A stretch of 64,000 nucleotides of DNA. Source: Taenia hydatigena (taxonomy: Eukaryota > Platyhelminthes > Cestoda > Cyclophyllidea > Taeniidae). The DNA is taken from NCBI GenBank assembly GCA_036345935.2, contig JADWOT020000001.1, forward strand, positions 11,261,869 through 11,325,868, written 5' to 3'. Positions 47,840 to 61,600 of this stretch are shown in pieces; within the stretch, counting starts at the first letter, position 1; every line of letters begins with the position of its first letter. The position numbers were made by a program, and so were the translations under genes. The notes below the pieces were generated by a model. That model was given only the letters and a program-made list of their open reading frames with translations, made no database searches and was not told the DNA's origin.

Positions 47840-48725
47840 TAAAGTACTGGATCTATTAGGGATTGGTCTTATAATGTGCATTGACAAAAGCTCAAATAGG
47901 CTCGTAAATGTCTAAAACCAATCTTGACGTTAGATCTTAAGCCTATTAAAGCTCCGATTGCAGTTTCATGTTCCACCATCCCTTATTATTTTTTCCTGGG
48001 CTGCTTGGAGGATTACCAGCTTATTGGTTTATGACGGTAAAATGTATTCTTAGCTGCATAACAGCTGTTAAGATATTTGAGCATTTATCGCTTAAAAATA
48101 TCTTCTTACACTTCGTTTTTATATGGAACGTGGTGAAAAGTGGGTAGGGCATTAAAGAGCACGCCAATTGAGCTTCTGTCTTGAATGTGTTTTTTGCAAG
48201 CATTAGGCGCATGCTTAGGTACTCGCCTACTTTTGAGCTGAGGAGTGTCACAAGCATGCTATAAGTGCCTTTCTTTCATCTGCGTTAAATTCATGTCTAC
48301 TAATTGTGACGGTTCTCATAGCAGCAGAATATGGAATTGAAAATCGCACCCAATTTGAGTTTTAAACTCATCTAGTCTGCTTGACTGAGCATCACTACAA
48401 CTACTTTTGGAGAAATGCCAGAAGTCACTTATCAACTGTTGGGTCACCTCTTATTTTCAACCAAAATAAAAGAAATATAGTCTCTTTAGCGCTTTTATTC
48501 ATAATGGGCGAGTTTTGTCTCACTTAGCTGCAGGAACCGTTGGAATCAGCCATTTTATACACTGCTATTTAAAGGTCTTTTGAACGTTGTATGTATCGTC
48601 ATTGGATCGCATTTGCGCGATCTTTAAGTGACTTTGTCAGACAAAGTGAACGCAAGTAAGGGATAACATGCAACGTCGTTTTCAACGTAGTAGTTATTCA
48701 TAGTCAGAAAAAAGGCAAAACCTCA
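47840..48725. other. no gene recognised
   Basis: AT-rich sequence with short frames only. Confidence 0.4.
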
Positions 48726-48729
48726 ACAG

Positions 48730-50340
48730 CTCTACATTTGTTAGTCAGTATTGACAATTGCAAAGCATTTCTCTGCTTCCATTCTTCCTCCTTATTCTAC
48801 CTCGCATGACAACCCTTTGCTATTAATTCAGTAAAAGCAGTTAAAAAATCGCGGTGCTCAAGTAAATATGTGCAGTTTATTGACCCTCTGCATCAAATTT
48901 TTCATGGGCATAATTTGTTCATTTAATCCACCGATCAAGAGGAGGCCCACGTTTTGATTTCAGTGGTTACTCTAAAGTATGCCTGAAGGAGTCAATTGCA
49001 GCATGCTAATCGCATTTGCCTCTACACTGGTTCCTGACAGAATGGTTATCACGAAGATGAGTCCATTCGGCATGAAGACTTATTCATCCTTACATTAAAT
49101 GGCTATTGAAGGTGCAATATTTTCTACATGACGTAGGGTAGGTGGTCTACAATTTGCTCATGAGCATCTGAAGCATAGTACCAAGGGATATGTAGTAGTT
49201 CTATGAGCGAAAATGAAGCAAATACATATCGGTGAACCATTTGAGGTCAACTTGAAGATCCTTTTGGCCATCAGCATCAAAAAGACCTCCAATAATTACT
49301 GCCGCAAACGACTTTTTAGGATTGCGGAAAAGTGGGGGTGTTAGTCTTATAGCTTGTGCTATTTCTAGTATTCACTTGGCATCGATGCGGCTTTTTTGCA
49401 TTTTTGTAGCAAAAGGATTTTTTAGGAGTATAGGTGCCATTGATGAGTCGAAGATTAGGCCTGCCTCTTGGCCGTGTTACACTACCTTACTTCGTATGGC
49501 AGGTAATCTAAGCACTTTATCTTGACTCACTCATTGAGGCCATTTTTGTTGCCTCAATGATGCTGCCACGTGACATCCTTCCTCATTTGTGTGCAATCGA
49601 AGCTATTGTCTAAAATAAGATGCAAGTTACTGTTTCAAAATGCATGGCGCTAAAGGAAGAAGCAGTGACTTTGGAGACAGTAGTAGATATTGTGGTCAGA
49701 GCGGGTTCAGCAGTGCCACCCAAAGACCAATAAGCGCATCTCTGTTGATGCAGTGAAAAATGCGGCCCCGTAGATTGCATTCGAAGGTGCATGGACAAGT
49801 GCAACAAGCGGTGTCTAAAAGATAAGAAAAATAGGAATAAAAGTGCGGTAAAGACATTGCTTAAAATACTATGCAGTTGGATTTGTAGACATGCACACAC
49901 CAGGGTGGATGAGTACATCCGGAAGTGGCTGAAGGGAAGAATGAAGCTATGGATCAATAGGCGAAGGATTAAAGAGAGCGGCTACGAGAGCATAAAAAGG
50001 ATATAAAATGAGAACCGAGAGAGAAGTGACTGAGCAAAACCTAATCGTCAGTTAGGCATGGATGCGCAGTTAATGCAACGACGGACGGATTTCTCAGTAG
50101 CTGTAAACGACATAACCGTTTGTCTATCCGTTTTGTGATGTTAAGTCTGTCGAGAGCACAATAATCTCTCATTTAGTGCCGCTTGTAAATGTGTCATGAC
50201 GGATATCTACTGAGATGCGAAGTTTCGTCTGCAGTAGAGCTTCTAATCCCCAGACGCCCATCGTACTATGCCGATTACTAAAGCATCTGCCGTCATAACT
50301 ACGTAGCCTAAAATAACTCGATAACGTTTTGAAGATCCAC
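48730..50340. repeat. repeat Z, copy 2
   Basis: Direct copy of 29,240–30,760, with more damage. The exon-like frame that is open at 29,575–29,817 is broken here (about 49,090–49,310), so this copy has decayed further. It continues into inverted Y copy D. Confidence 0.8.
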
Positions 50341-52684
50341 ATCGGAGTGTTTAAATTACTATGTAGGTGGACAGTAAAAATCAGAAAATAATGGATAAGG
50401 GAATAAGATCAGAAAATGCACATTTGTGCTAGTGTTTTCCATTTGCTGATGATAGTCAATACAGCACTTCACCTTGTTGGGAAATCGAGCAAACAAGTAT
50501 TGTCTGAATTACCTTTGATACTGCTATGAACACTTTCCTTATTTACAAATGTGTCATAAATGAAGTAAGTGGTTCTTTAGTAAGGCTCGCATCGTACGAG
50601 CAGTTTTTGGTCTAATTTTTTACTGCAGTGTGTGAAATGCCAATTTGAAAAAGGCATTTCTCACGCTCTTCCGCTTCATTGTCTGCTACCCCTGTGCCCT
50701 GCTGAGTTGTATAGCAACCGGTCTGGAGGAGAATGATGCAGGTCTAACAATGTTAAATTTGCGTCAAAGTGGACGCACCACTTGCAAATAAAAAGTGATC
50801 AACCCGATCACTGCTCTGCCAGGAGGTCCACATGTTCCAAACGGCGGAAAGAAACACGTCATTGGCGCGGCAAAGCAAACTTTTTTTGGGAACAAAGATA
50901 AAGCCAAATGTTATCTACCAAATATTAGTGCCACTAGGTTAAGAAAGAATTTGGATATGAGAGAGGCAACCAGCAATTCTGTTAAAGGTTGTAAGATTTT
51001 GTTTGGTCAACCACACTATTGAAATAAGGCGAGTCCAATTCAACTTTTGCTGTGAATTCGAAAACAGGCTAAGTAAATGGTCTTCAATTTTCGCCGTATC
51101 AATCAGATAAATCCGCAGCGTCTATAATGGAAACAAAATATTGCTATTATTTTGGAGTCAAATTCCCACTTAATGGCCGTTACTACGATATTAGAGGCAG
51201 AAGAAGAAGAGGCAGCTGCTTTTCCCTGGAATGCCTGTATATGTTCTCAATTTTATGGCGGAAGGGCAAATATTCCATTCAAAACGCTCTGCTTACACAT
51301 GTCTATAATAGCAGATCGCAACACATGTAATTACTCACTTACTTACTTACTTACTCTTTTACGTTATTTGCTAACAGAAGTGCTTGCACCATGAATTGGT
51401 CTTCACAATCTTGTCGCTCGTTATGTCGCCAACACTGATCGACATGTTACCCATGCGATTCATACCTACAAGATGCAATATACTTCAACTTCATTTATCC
51501 ATGCCTGCCTGGAATTCAAAGCGCTGCCAACAAAACTAACGGTTGAGGATTCCCTGTAGAACAGACACAAGCTTACAAGAGACCGATCTGCATGGTGTAG
51601 CCGGTGAGTACAGGTGCGAAGCTTCTCTGCTTCGGCGAAAACCAGCTGCATTTGGCTAGTCAAAATGAGGTGAGTTTCAACAAATCAATGGCAGCCTAAG
51701 CGACCAGTGGGGAAATTGCAGCAATTCTTTGGACAAATGGTCATTCACATAACATGACGTGATTTTAAGGCGCAACCATCCGTCGTTTAATGAGATTTTA
51801 TTTCATAAGTGTTAGTTTAACACAGTCCAATGACTTCATGGCTACCGCAACATTTTAGCATTATCAATCAGTTGAGAGGAAATTCCATTTATTTATCCCC
51901 GCATTTAAGTGCCTGACATTCGTCTGATGAAATTATGGAAAGGAAGTACGAACTGAAACCCAGTCGGTTTTCGGATAGTTCGGCTTCTATCTCGGACTCT
52001 TCCTCTTTCTGTGCTTTCAACTCATGCAGCAATCAGCATCATGTTGACAGCCACTTGTTTGAGTAATTGCTGCAATTTTGACAGCCATTCAATCGGCACT
52101 TGACGCAACGCCCGTGTAGGTTAGCATCTCTACCATGGACAAATTGTGAGGAAGAACGAAGTGTTATGCGACTGGTTGGCAATGGTAAGTTGTCAACTAA
52201 GGTTTTGCTTGTCCCAAGGACAGCTAGATTTGCCATGTCTCGCTAGTTGCCACTGATAGCTGATGTGACATTTTGAGGCCGGCGAATCAACATCAGAGCA
52301 ATAGTTACCTCTCTTGTAGACATGAGCAATCTTTGACCCTGTACTAGGCCTTGTTGATCACTCTAGCCGACACTCTTTGAAAAGTAGGCAAGTATAAGCC
52401 ACTTAATATTGGTTTAGTGAAACATTTTGCTTTTGTAGTTGAATTGAACTCCCCAGCTTCCCACTAAGCGAAATTGTTTTGATGTGGGTGTCACGTGCTT
52501 GTGGCAATGCAGTCTTATAGGAATGCAATGGTTTTAGGCAAGGGGATGCGCTTGTAATCGTCTGATGGTGGAGAGTCTTATTGTCATAGGCTGGATCACT
52601 CATGGGCTCTTAAGCGGAGTAACTGAAGAGAGACCGTGGAAGTGGGAATCAGAGTGCTCTGATGTATGCACGTAGACAATTTAC
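50340..52684 (-). repeat. repeat Y, inverted copy D
   Basis: Reverse complement of about 14,940–18,800 of the long Y copy, but missing the part equal to 16,225–16,830. That missing part is replaced by a short (CTTA)n run. Its right edge (…'gtagacaattta') falls at the same point where X and Y meet in the long copy (14,940), which marks a true edge of unit Y. Confidence 0.85.
51336..51354 (+). repeat. (ACTT)n microsatellite at a deletion junction
   Basis: About five ACTT units, sitting exactly where copy D lacks some 600 bases present in the long Y copy. Confidence 0.8.
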
Positions 52685-52839
52685 GTACTTTCACACTCGC
52701 AGAATGTAGTAAGCAGACAATATTATCGGATTCCATATTATTCCACATGGTGGCAAATCATAGCAGGCTGACTTTCACTTTTGTTTGTTTCACTCCCTTT
52801 TATCACAAAAAATTATTTTTTTTTCTTCCAGAAGATTGC

Positions 52840-54270
52840 AAAAAGCACTTGTAAATGCAAACTAAATAGGTACACTCCACGAAACACACTTCTAGGCGCT
52901 TACACTTATTTTCTGATGTGATCACCGATCGCACTTAGAGCATTCGTTTGCACCACTGGTGTCACTGCTCCTTGTTTTAGTATTACCTTATTCAATATCG
53001 TAGTATGTACTGAAATGATCCACAATCAAGTACACTGCGGAAGGATAGCATGATAGGATAGAAACTGACATGCGAAACAGCACAAATGTGTGTATAGAAG
53101 AGTACAGAAGAATGAAGAGTAGCAGAGAAGACTAAAGCATGGTGCAGCTAATTGAAATGTAGCAAAGAGGGCCAGTGATCACGAAAATTCCATTTACGTC
53201 ACTAATGTGTGTAGTAACCCAGTCCGGAGTAGCACAACCTCGGTAGGAGCCAAACCCACGGACATCCACGCAGAGCTATTGCTGATATGTGATTCCATCA
53301 TTTTAATAACCACTCAACTCTCAACTTTCCTATTTAATTGCATATCCTACTAATTCTCTTTTCTTCTGTAATATCTTGGCTGCTCCACACAACTCACTAC
53401 AGGCTTCAGACTTTTAACACTTGTCTAGTATTATTTTAAGAATTATGTCTAGAATCAAATGGCTTCCACCTCATCAAATTTATTGGGTCTTCTAGTTGTA
53501 TCCGAAACATCATTATACTTTTTGTCAGAAATATTTGAGGAGTTTTTACACAGCATGCAGTTCAAAATCAGGTATTTTTTGACAGTGAAAAATATGACCT
53601 CAGTCTTAAAATAGTAAAATTGTGCTGAAATCCACCAATTGACGCGTTTGGTTCCGCACACTTCCCTCGCTGGTTGTACCTAATGGAGTGTTGCAAGTGG
53701 ATAGGAAACTGGCCACACTTGTGTCGTCTGAATTGCCTTTGATGGTGCTATGAATATTTTACTGGTTCCAAATATGTCATAAATAAAGTAATTGGTTCCC
53801 AAATAAGGCCCGTATTGTAAGGGCAGTATTTGGTCGCATTTTTGTGCTGCAGTGCCTAAAATTCTAATCCGTTATCAATCATGCCCGCGCTATTCTGCTT
53901 CATCGTCCACTGCCTCCTTGCCTTACTGTACCGTGGTACAGGTCTAATGGTGTTTAATATACGTCGAGGTGAGCACATCATCTGTAGCAAAAGTGACTAA
54001 TCCAACCACTGCATCGCTAGGAGCTCTACTCGGTCTAAACGGGGCAAGAGAAAACGCCACTGCCGTATAAATACGAAACATTTTCTGTAAGCAAAATCAG
54101 ACCAAACGTTACAGCCCGATTATTAGTGCTACTGGCTTAAAAAGAATTCGGATCTGCGAGAGGCAATCAGCAATACAGTAAGATTTTGATCAGTCAGCTG
54201 CAACTTTGTCATAAAATGGGTCCAATCCACTTTTTTGCGTTGATTTTGAAAGCGGACTAGGTCACTGGTG
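52840..54270 (-). repeat. repeat Y, inverted copy E
   Basis: Starts about 155 bases after copy D ends and matches the reverse complement of about 17,050–18,560. Landmarks are 'aaatgcaaactaaatagg' at 52,853, 'gccaaacccacggac' at 53,250 and 'tgtgctgcagtgcctaaaat' at 53,838. More diverged than copies B and D. Confidence 0.8.
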
Positions 54271-54279
54271 CGTGCACTA

Positions 54280-54990
54280 CCTAGACCAGAGACATCACTA
54301 GCGTTCATTCACTTTTTCCCTTTCCACATTTCAAACCACAGCAATCCTCATCGACTACGCATTTAGCACTTCTTTTGCCTCCATACTTGCCTAGATACTA
54401 CCCACATAACAATGTGTTTTTGGCTTTTAGTCATTTTCAGCTGTTGTAGAAGCCCATATCGTCTGTGGAGTAGGAAGCTTCGCTTTCAACAGACGCAGAG
54501 GAGCACTTCGACACGTTAACACCACCCAAATTAATACAAAATTTCGAGTTTTATTAAGCATCATGCTTTAATTGCTGATAATGTGAGCCGTGACGAAGTA
54601 AATCAAAGGAAACTTCCTTTGATTACCCTCTACTTCATCTCAAAATTGCCTCATTCCCTAGCAGATTAGCAATCTTTCATATGCTGCCTGTGTGCCGTTT
54701 TAGTACTTCGCTTTACATAGCGGCGTATGTCGAATTTCTGTTTGTTTGCCCTCGTTCCGCAATCTCTTCCTTTTTTCTTCCACTACTCCGCAAGCAGCTC
54801 ACTAAAAGCAGGTTATTGGTGGTGATACTAAGGCAACCCTTCAAAACGGAGAATATACTAAGGCTTACGAGTCCAACTTTTGCTTCCAAATCATATTGGA
54901 CTATTGGGATGTGGCGAAAGATACACTGGCTAAAAGGAAAGGGTAAATTGTCCATAGCATTTGTGATAATGTTGGAGTACAGTAACTAAT
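54280..54990. other. no gene recognised
   Basis: Frames of 102 (+) and 80 (−) codons overlap at 54,680–54,990 with no known motif. Confidence 0.4.
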
Positions 54991-54999
54991 GCGTTAGTG

Positions 55000-55690
55000 T
55001 TACTTTCTAATGCGCCCGTATCGTGAAAGCTGTCCCGCATTAGAGATTCAATCCCCTCAATCATCTAATCTATGATGTGGTCATATCAACTTATTTGTAA
55101 ATACAAGCTCCATTTCTCATATTTATATTGACCCTACCTTTCTATGCTTTACCTTACTATCTCCCAACCATCCGCTCACTTCTTTCCGCATTTACGCAAC
55201 ACCATGCATTCCATGTGCGTAGAGTCGCGTCGGAGTGCACCACATTTCATATTTGCATATGATTCCGTAATCAGCGACTTTGCCTACACCTTTTGCTTGG
55301 ATTTTTATCATATTATGAGAAATAGACTTCCAAAATGCAGCTGCTTTGTTAAATTTTCACCTACTTACGGTCATGAAGTTCCCTAACGGTTGTAGCCTTT
55401 TCCACTTAATTCCAAAACCCAAATTTTTCGTACTCATGAGCGCACGTGTGTGTGTGTGTGTATGTGCAGGAAAACGACATTTGTGGACAATCATGGTAGT
55501 TGGGTTGTAGTGATCAATAAGTGCCGTGCAAATTTTTGAAGTTCCCCTGATAAGTGGCCACCATGCCTTTCGGAGGGATGCTGTCTTCCTCTGTATGGTC
55601 TTAGCGTGCTGACAACCTCTGGAAACGTAAGCACACTCAAGCACTGTAAGTAAATACCTCAGACTGAAATAGGATTAACGTGACCGGATT
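55000..55690 (+). repeat. direct repeat W, copy 2 with a GT microsatellite
   Basis: Partner of 47,120–47,830. Where copy 1 has 'gcgtgtgtacgt', this copy has a GT run at 55,445–55,460. Confidence 0.75.
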
Positions 55691-55699
55691 AGTGCTTTG

Positions 55700-58030
55700 A
55701 CAGCTCCCATTCTCTGACCAACTTGGCAAGTAAGCAAATACCATAGAACGCTGTAAATTAAGCTCATACAAAACGAGAAACGCGCCTCAACAAAGTGCCT
55801 TTACTCAGTTGCTCTAAACCTGTAATTTAGACGTAGCGCTATTCCATCTAATTGAGTCAGTTAATACAGTGGATGGATAATGAGTTAAAAAGGCCTGTAA
55901 AGCCAAAAGAAGCCAGATTTGTTGGTTTGATGCAAGCAGAACTTTGAATGGAGTAATTTGATAGCTTTATTTTCTTTCGCATTTGTCTTCACCGCAGCCA
56001 TCTCCTTCTTCTTCTTTTTTGATACTAGTTTGCTGGAAGGCCTATATCACGAATTCAATCCCAGCAAAGATGCGTCTGTTCGATTCTCGTCATTTAATAG
56101 CCTTACTGTGTAATATCTATTAATTGAACTTTCTTTTAGGGCTATTGCATTTGCAATCCAATTTCAGTAGTTATACGTATGATCGCATTAGCATGTCCAA
56201 TTCTTGAGTCCATTTGCATTTAGCTATTTAAACTGACCCACCTTTGAAAGCGCAACAGAAAATTGGTCGCTGGTAATGTGGAGGGATAGTGTTACGATTT
56301 TCAAATAAATAGCAGCAATCGTAGGGAAGTTCAAGAGTTTAATCTGTTCACATCTAGCAATCGGATGTGCATACAGTCGGTTGTGGATGAAATCAGTCAC
56401 AACACCGAGACCAATTGCGTATTCAGACCATCAATGTGGCGTGCGATTGGATATTTCTCATCACAAGACCCTAGAGATGACTACTTATTGAGGTTTATTG
56501 AATGCAAACAGCCTAAACCTGCATGACAGCTGTAGTCTCAAAGCATTCAGTAAAAGCACGCTTCTTCCATCGATCGGCTATGGTGACTAACAGGAAGTAT
56601 CCTGCATGATGATGCACAAGTTGGGTGCATCCATTTCTAGACCTCTAAGATGCAACAGAGAATACCCTGCAACTTATTTGCTGTCATGTAATTTTTAACG
56701 TGCGAGTCATTTGTGAGCCTATTCGAGGAATAAACTGGACCAAGAAAAGATGCACAAAATTGTTACAATGTTACCTTATCTTTGGCTGCACTGCGCACAC
56801 GCATGTCGGACAAGTGCTTCATTTCTATGAACGACCTTTAATCTTGAAGCAATTACATTTACTTGGAAAGCTATTCCGCATTTTCGAGCAATCGACAAAA
56901 ATAGTTTTTAGCAGATAATCTTACACAAAACTTGTGTACATGATTGTCGAACTAATCAGGGTTATATGGGCACGGTTTATTGAGTTATCCGTCTCGGTAC
57001 TCATTCAACCGCTGTAGCTGCGTTGGTTCATATATGTTAGTCAATATTTCGGCTGCCTTATTGTTGCGGCATAAGTGTGTCGATTACATTGTTACATAGA
57101 ATTACATCCGATCACACACATAGCCACATTTCATCTTACTGTCATGCGTTTGAGTCTAATATGTTGCAGTCGGCTTTGGTTACGCTTTCCTTCACAGCAG
57201 CGGCAGCCGCGAAAGCGATGAATGTCAGGTCATCACAAAATTGAAAGAGAGTGCTTTGTTGCTTCGGCCAGCGATTCTGCAAAGCCATGCGCCTTTGTCG
57301 TAGAACAGAACGACACTTCGATCTGAAACTGCGACCTAATGCTATTGTGGTTACAATGCCTCTGAGACATTAATCACCAAAATTACGAGTCTCTGTTTTC
57401 CTACCGCTCTTCGCTAGAATCCCCGGTGTAAGCGTAGGGAGAAGATGTCTTAGATCCAAACAGCCAAATCATTTCATGGTGCGAATTTGCAGTTTGGCAG
57501 GAAAGACCGGAAGTGGGATTTGACCTAAGCTAACTTCTTGTCTATGTAGAGCACATTCTGCTCAACGGAAGTTGACTTAGAAACAAACAAGGTTAATCTG
57601 ACCACAGCTGCCCTGTACACCAGAGACGGACAGATTCGTGTCATATATGTACTAATCTGCTCGCTACTACTGTGTCTCTGGCAATTCCTAGGCAATATTT
57701 TTGATTAACTAAAAGGAAAATTGGGTAGATGCCAATTTCAACAAATCAAACTTTTTATCAATCTATCAAATTCAACAGTTAGGAGGAATTTGTATAATCA
57801 AAAAGCCGAATGTTAGAAAGCAACTGCGCCATTGAGATCTACGAACAAGCTGCCAGGGAGCACATGAGTTGCGCGAGAAGTAGAGATGTGTAGATCTTTA
57901 GTGTGTGGAAAATGAGGGGTTCTACAAATTCATTTATTATGGTTTTTGCATCAAAGGCAGTCGATGCCGAAGTATTTCGCACCTTTGTAGTTGTGTAATT
58001 AACCAGCAGAGGCTATCATCTAATTCCTTA
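55700..58030. other. no gene recognised
   Basis: Only short frames. No repeat copy, RNA gene or splice-linked exons seen. Confidence 0.4.
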
Positions 58031-58040
58031 CCATGCTAGT

Positions 58041-58433
58041 TTAAAAAAGGCAACTGAGGCACACTGTTGTGTGTCGCATTCGGTTAAAGCTGCTCAACAG
58101 CTCAACAACCGCGTTGACGCCTCGTGAGACCAGCTGTGTTTGCTTCGTTAATACGGTGCATTGAAATTCCATCTTCAGCCTTAAGCTATCAGTCAAACAT
58201 GTCCCAAGGAAAACAATGCCACTTAGCATTGACAGCATGGCAGTGAACCCGGAGGAGTGTGCTTGATCAAACACGCCATCTAACCCATTAAATGGTGGGA
58301 ACCGCATGTCCTTGCTTTCCTCCTCGAATCCTCGCATAAGCAATCTTAGTATTGGAGATGCATTGGAGACGTGCTTCTTCATTGCATCTTTCCTGAGTAA
58401 AATTACTATTGTAAATAGTATCCCCAAACCCAT
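58041..58433 (-). other. 130-codon open frame, unrecognised, possible exon
   Basis: Minus-strand frame with protein-like composition: 'KKHVSNASPILRLLMRGFEE', 'DMRFPPFNGLDGVF', 'AHSSGFTAMLSMLSGIVFLG', ending 'HTTVCLSCLF'. A good acceptor ('aatagtaattttactcag') lies just before 'AAAGATGCAATG' near 58,394, so the exon may start there and not at the ATG. I recognise no family. The frame upstream across a possible donor near 58,490 does not join in phase. It could equally be chance. Confidence 0.3.
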
Positions 58434-58574
58434 TGACTATATTTACGGAGTTTGTAACTAGTAACTTGAATGATACGGCCTTGATGTTAGATATACCTTA
58501 GTGACGTGTTTCTCCTCCGTCATGCTGAGGCTCACGTAACATTGTTAACTTGGCTTTCACTGCTTGTATGTCTA

Positions 58575-58653
58575 GTCGCGTATAATACTTAAGAGCGAAG
58601 AACTAGAAATACATTAGAGATTCCCCATGCAGGTTCAAATCCTGCTCGCGACG
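58575..58653 (+). pseudogene. tRNA-Ser(AGA) pseudogene or tRNA-derived SINE head
   Basis: The 79 bases have a perfect T-arm 'GCAGG TTCAAAT CCTGC', an acceptor stem GTCGCG(T)/(T)CGCGAC with six of seven pairs, an anticodon loop 'CTAGAAA' giving AGA, and a long variable arm region ('GAGATTCCCC'), as expected for serine tRNA. The D-arm is lost: where 'TGGCCGAGTGG' should be, the sequence is 'TATAATAC', and the anticodon stem is also damaged. The internal A box is therefore missing and it is unlikely to work as a tRNA gene. No encoded CCA is present (ATG follows). Confidence 0.8.
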
Positions 58654-58659
58654 ATGTTC

Positions 58660-61600
58660 TGTTTTTCATTTTCAACATTGCGCACTCTGTGGCACACATT
58701 CGTTTATCACCATAATCCCGACGATTGCGTGTGTGATTACTCCTGACGTTCCCAAAGTAAAAGGCGTCCAGATGGCCAGTGCACGCCATCGCACTCAGTG
58801 ATGTCAGAATCGGACTTCAAACCTGCTATCTAGACTCCTAGTTGCTTTGCATTTCGTGGCCCTAACTGCTCGAACATCGCTACGCGCTATCACCATACCA
58901 TACAGGTGAATCACAAGCCTGCTCTATATCAATGCTGAAGCATCGGCAACATCTTAACCATCAGATGTTGGTATCAGTGTGTCTTAGTGTACAGCATCAA
59001 TGCCACTCCAGCAGTGGGCCCTGGAACCCATGGCTAGTGCACGCGCCTTTCATTCGCATCATCTGTTTACGCTATTTATGCTTGAGAACGTTCCAATTTC
59101 TGACTAAAAATCGCTGCACTCTAGAAACCTCGATGGTGATGCACCACACACCTGCCACGTACCACCCTGCACTGTGGTGGAAGCAAGTACGTCCACATTT
59201 GTTGAATGGCAAGTAAGCTGCAGAAACCGTGAGCGGAATCGCATCTTCACTTGCAGTTGCATTTTTTACCCCATCGCATACCATCCCCACTCACGAACCT
59301 CCAAGGCTCATAGTGCTTGCTATTGACAAAAGATGAGTAGTAAGAGGTGATAGATTAAATTAATAGATGTTTTATGGGCCGACACCAGAATATGGACTGA
59401 TAAGGACCGCTGATTACAAGCGACTACAATGTTTGCCGTGGTGAAGGTGTGTTGATAAATCGGTCTGACTCGATGAGTAAAGTGGAAAATTTTTGAAAGT
59501 GAGCACATGAATAGTGGAATCACGTCTGGAATTTTACTTCAAGTCGAAAGGAGTTTGGTCATTTAAGATTATTCTTTTGAACAAAGGTGTGTTGCGGTCG
59601 TTTTACTAAGTCCGCTACAAAATTTGCCCCTTAAGAAGTAAAGTCATTAGATTAAGGATTTCCCTTAACTGCAAAGGTGCATTGTAGGTGAACAACAGTG
59701 TAAAGTTTGGTTGCAGCTAGTGCCACCAGCAAGTTTCGTTAAGATTAATAACCATAAAGAGACGTGATTTCGGTTCATATAAAGGGATGGCAAATACATT
59801 TATCGTTACATTTATTGGCTGTCTCAGCATGACAGGCACTTTATGCTTGGAAATAGAACAAAAGCCGTGACCATTGGAAAGGTCTAAAGACTGCACTTTG
59901 CTATGACAAACGCATGCCCAAGGCAGCCAAATAGCAAGATATTAACAGTTAAATAAATTGGACGGCTGTGGCGAATGTTACTATCCACTTGCTTTATTTA
60001 GTCAGCATGATGGCAGTGATGCTAAAGATCCTCACACTCTTATTTACCGCCCACCAATGTCGGAGTGAGCGATGGCTTCATTGCCACTGCTACTGTCTTC
60101 TTCGTCATTGTCATATTCCATTCTAACGCCGCTTTTCACCGTTTAGCCAGCGTCAATTCACTTGGTGTTTAGCACTCACTCGCAGCGCCAAACCTCACCC
60201 ACAAGGTCAACCTATTCTACTCACACCAGATTGGGGTACTCACGCATCCTTCCATTTATTAGCTCGCACACCGATTTAAAAGCCACATTAGATAGGGTGA
60301 AGAAGACCTTGTAAGGTCATATCTGAACATACAAACATTGACCGTGAAGCACGCGATTAGTTTCACACAACAGGTTGAGCATCCACAGACTGAGGCCGTC
60401 CTTGGATAAGACGCAACGGATGTGGTGTTTAATGACCATCGGTCATAAACGACAAAACAAGGCAAATCGGATGTAGTAGGGCACATGCAGGAGTGGACCC
60501 GATCACATACAACGCAATGATCGTTCACTACATGAACCACGTCGTTCGACTTCGTCATCTTGCCATATTTCAATTCATAACCCACGTCCATGCAGCATCA
60601 AATCATATCAACACGCCTTCCCGCTTTACTTCTTCCCATCTCCACCTCCATTCTCCGTCCTTCATTTGCATGGTCAACGCACTAAAGGAGCAGAGGATTT
60701 GCAATAGCGAAAGCACACGGCGCCTTCAAAAGCACTAAATATGAGGAGTGCATGCCAAAAAGTATCCACTTTATAGCAGTGGTGTTTGGCCCACCTAGTA
60801 GATGTATCAGTAGAAGATGCTTAAATGAATGTTACATGATGCATGGGCAAAAATCTTTTTTTACCCTTTAAGCCACTCGAACACTAGTCTAATTCTAACA
60901 ACTGAATTCGCACGATAGAAAGTCTGTTGACTCTCTCCAGTCTCTTACGCGGTTACTGGTGCTGTGGGTCAGTTTCTCATTTCATTGATGTTAGAAACGG
61001 CACATAAAAATTAGGCGAGAGCTGCTGTTTCTTCAACTGGAATCAAAGAACTACGCTGTGCACTTAAAGTCCGTAAAGGAAGCAGATCTGATTCCGTAAC
61101 CTGGTGCTGTGAAAAGACTGGCCTTAATGAGAATGACTTGGGAAGTCAGCAACTAATTTGAAAGTAATGCGCAAACAATTATAGGATCAAAAACTATTTC
61201 CACCTAATTACGGGTAGAGCATTAAGGAGGGCCCGCAGGAATGACTCACTCGCCTGCATTTCTATCCAGTTCGAATGACGGACCCATCGCCGACTCATCG
61301 ACTGACAGGAAAGGGTGGTGACACCTGCACTTTTTGACTTTTTACAGCTGCCACCAACGTCAAGGGGGTGAGGCATGCACGCACACGATATGAGAAACCA
61401 ACACACTGTCGAGTTTCAAAACTGCTTACTAACCTTCCTAGCTTCCCTAATTACTTCCTTTCAAGTTTTAGTAAATTAACAAAGCAGATCACAGGCTCTT
61501 TGCATCGTTGATATCGCTGTGAAGAGATTTTATTTCATGGCCTTGTCAGACGTCACTTTACATCCTCCCCTCTCCAGTTCGAGCCATACTCTACGGCTCA

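Noticed and set aside
60259..60591. Cys-rich minus frame considered as a zinc finger
   Set aside because: Cysteine spacing fits no finger class I know, and the opposite strand is partly open too.
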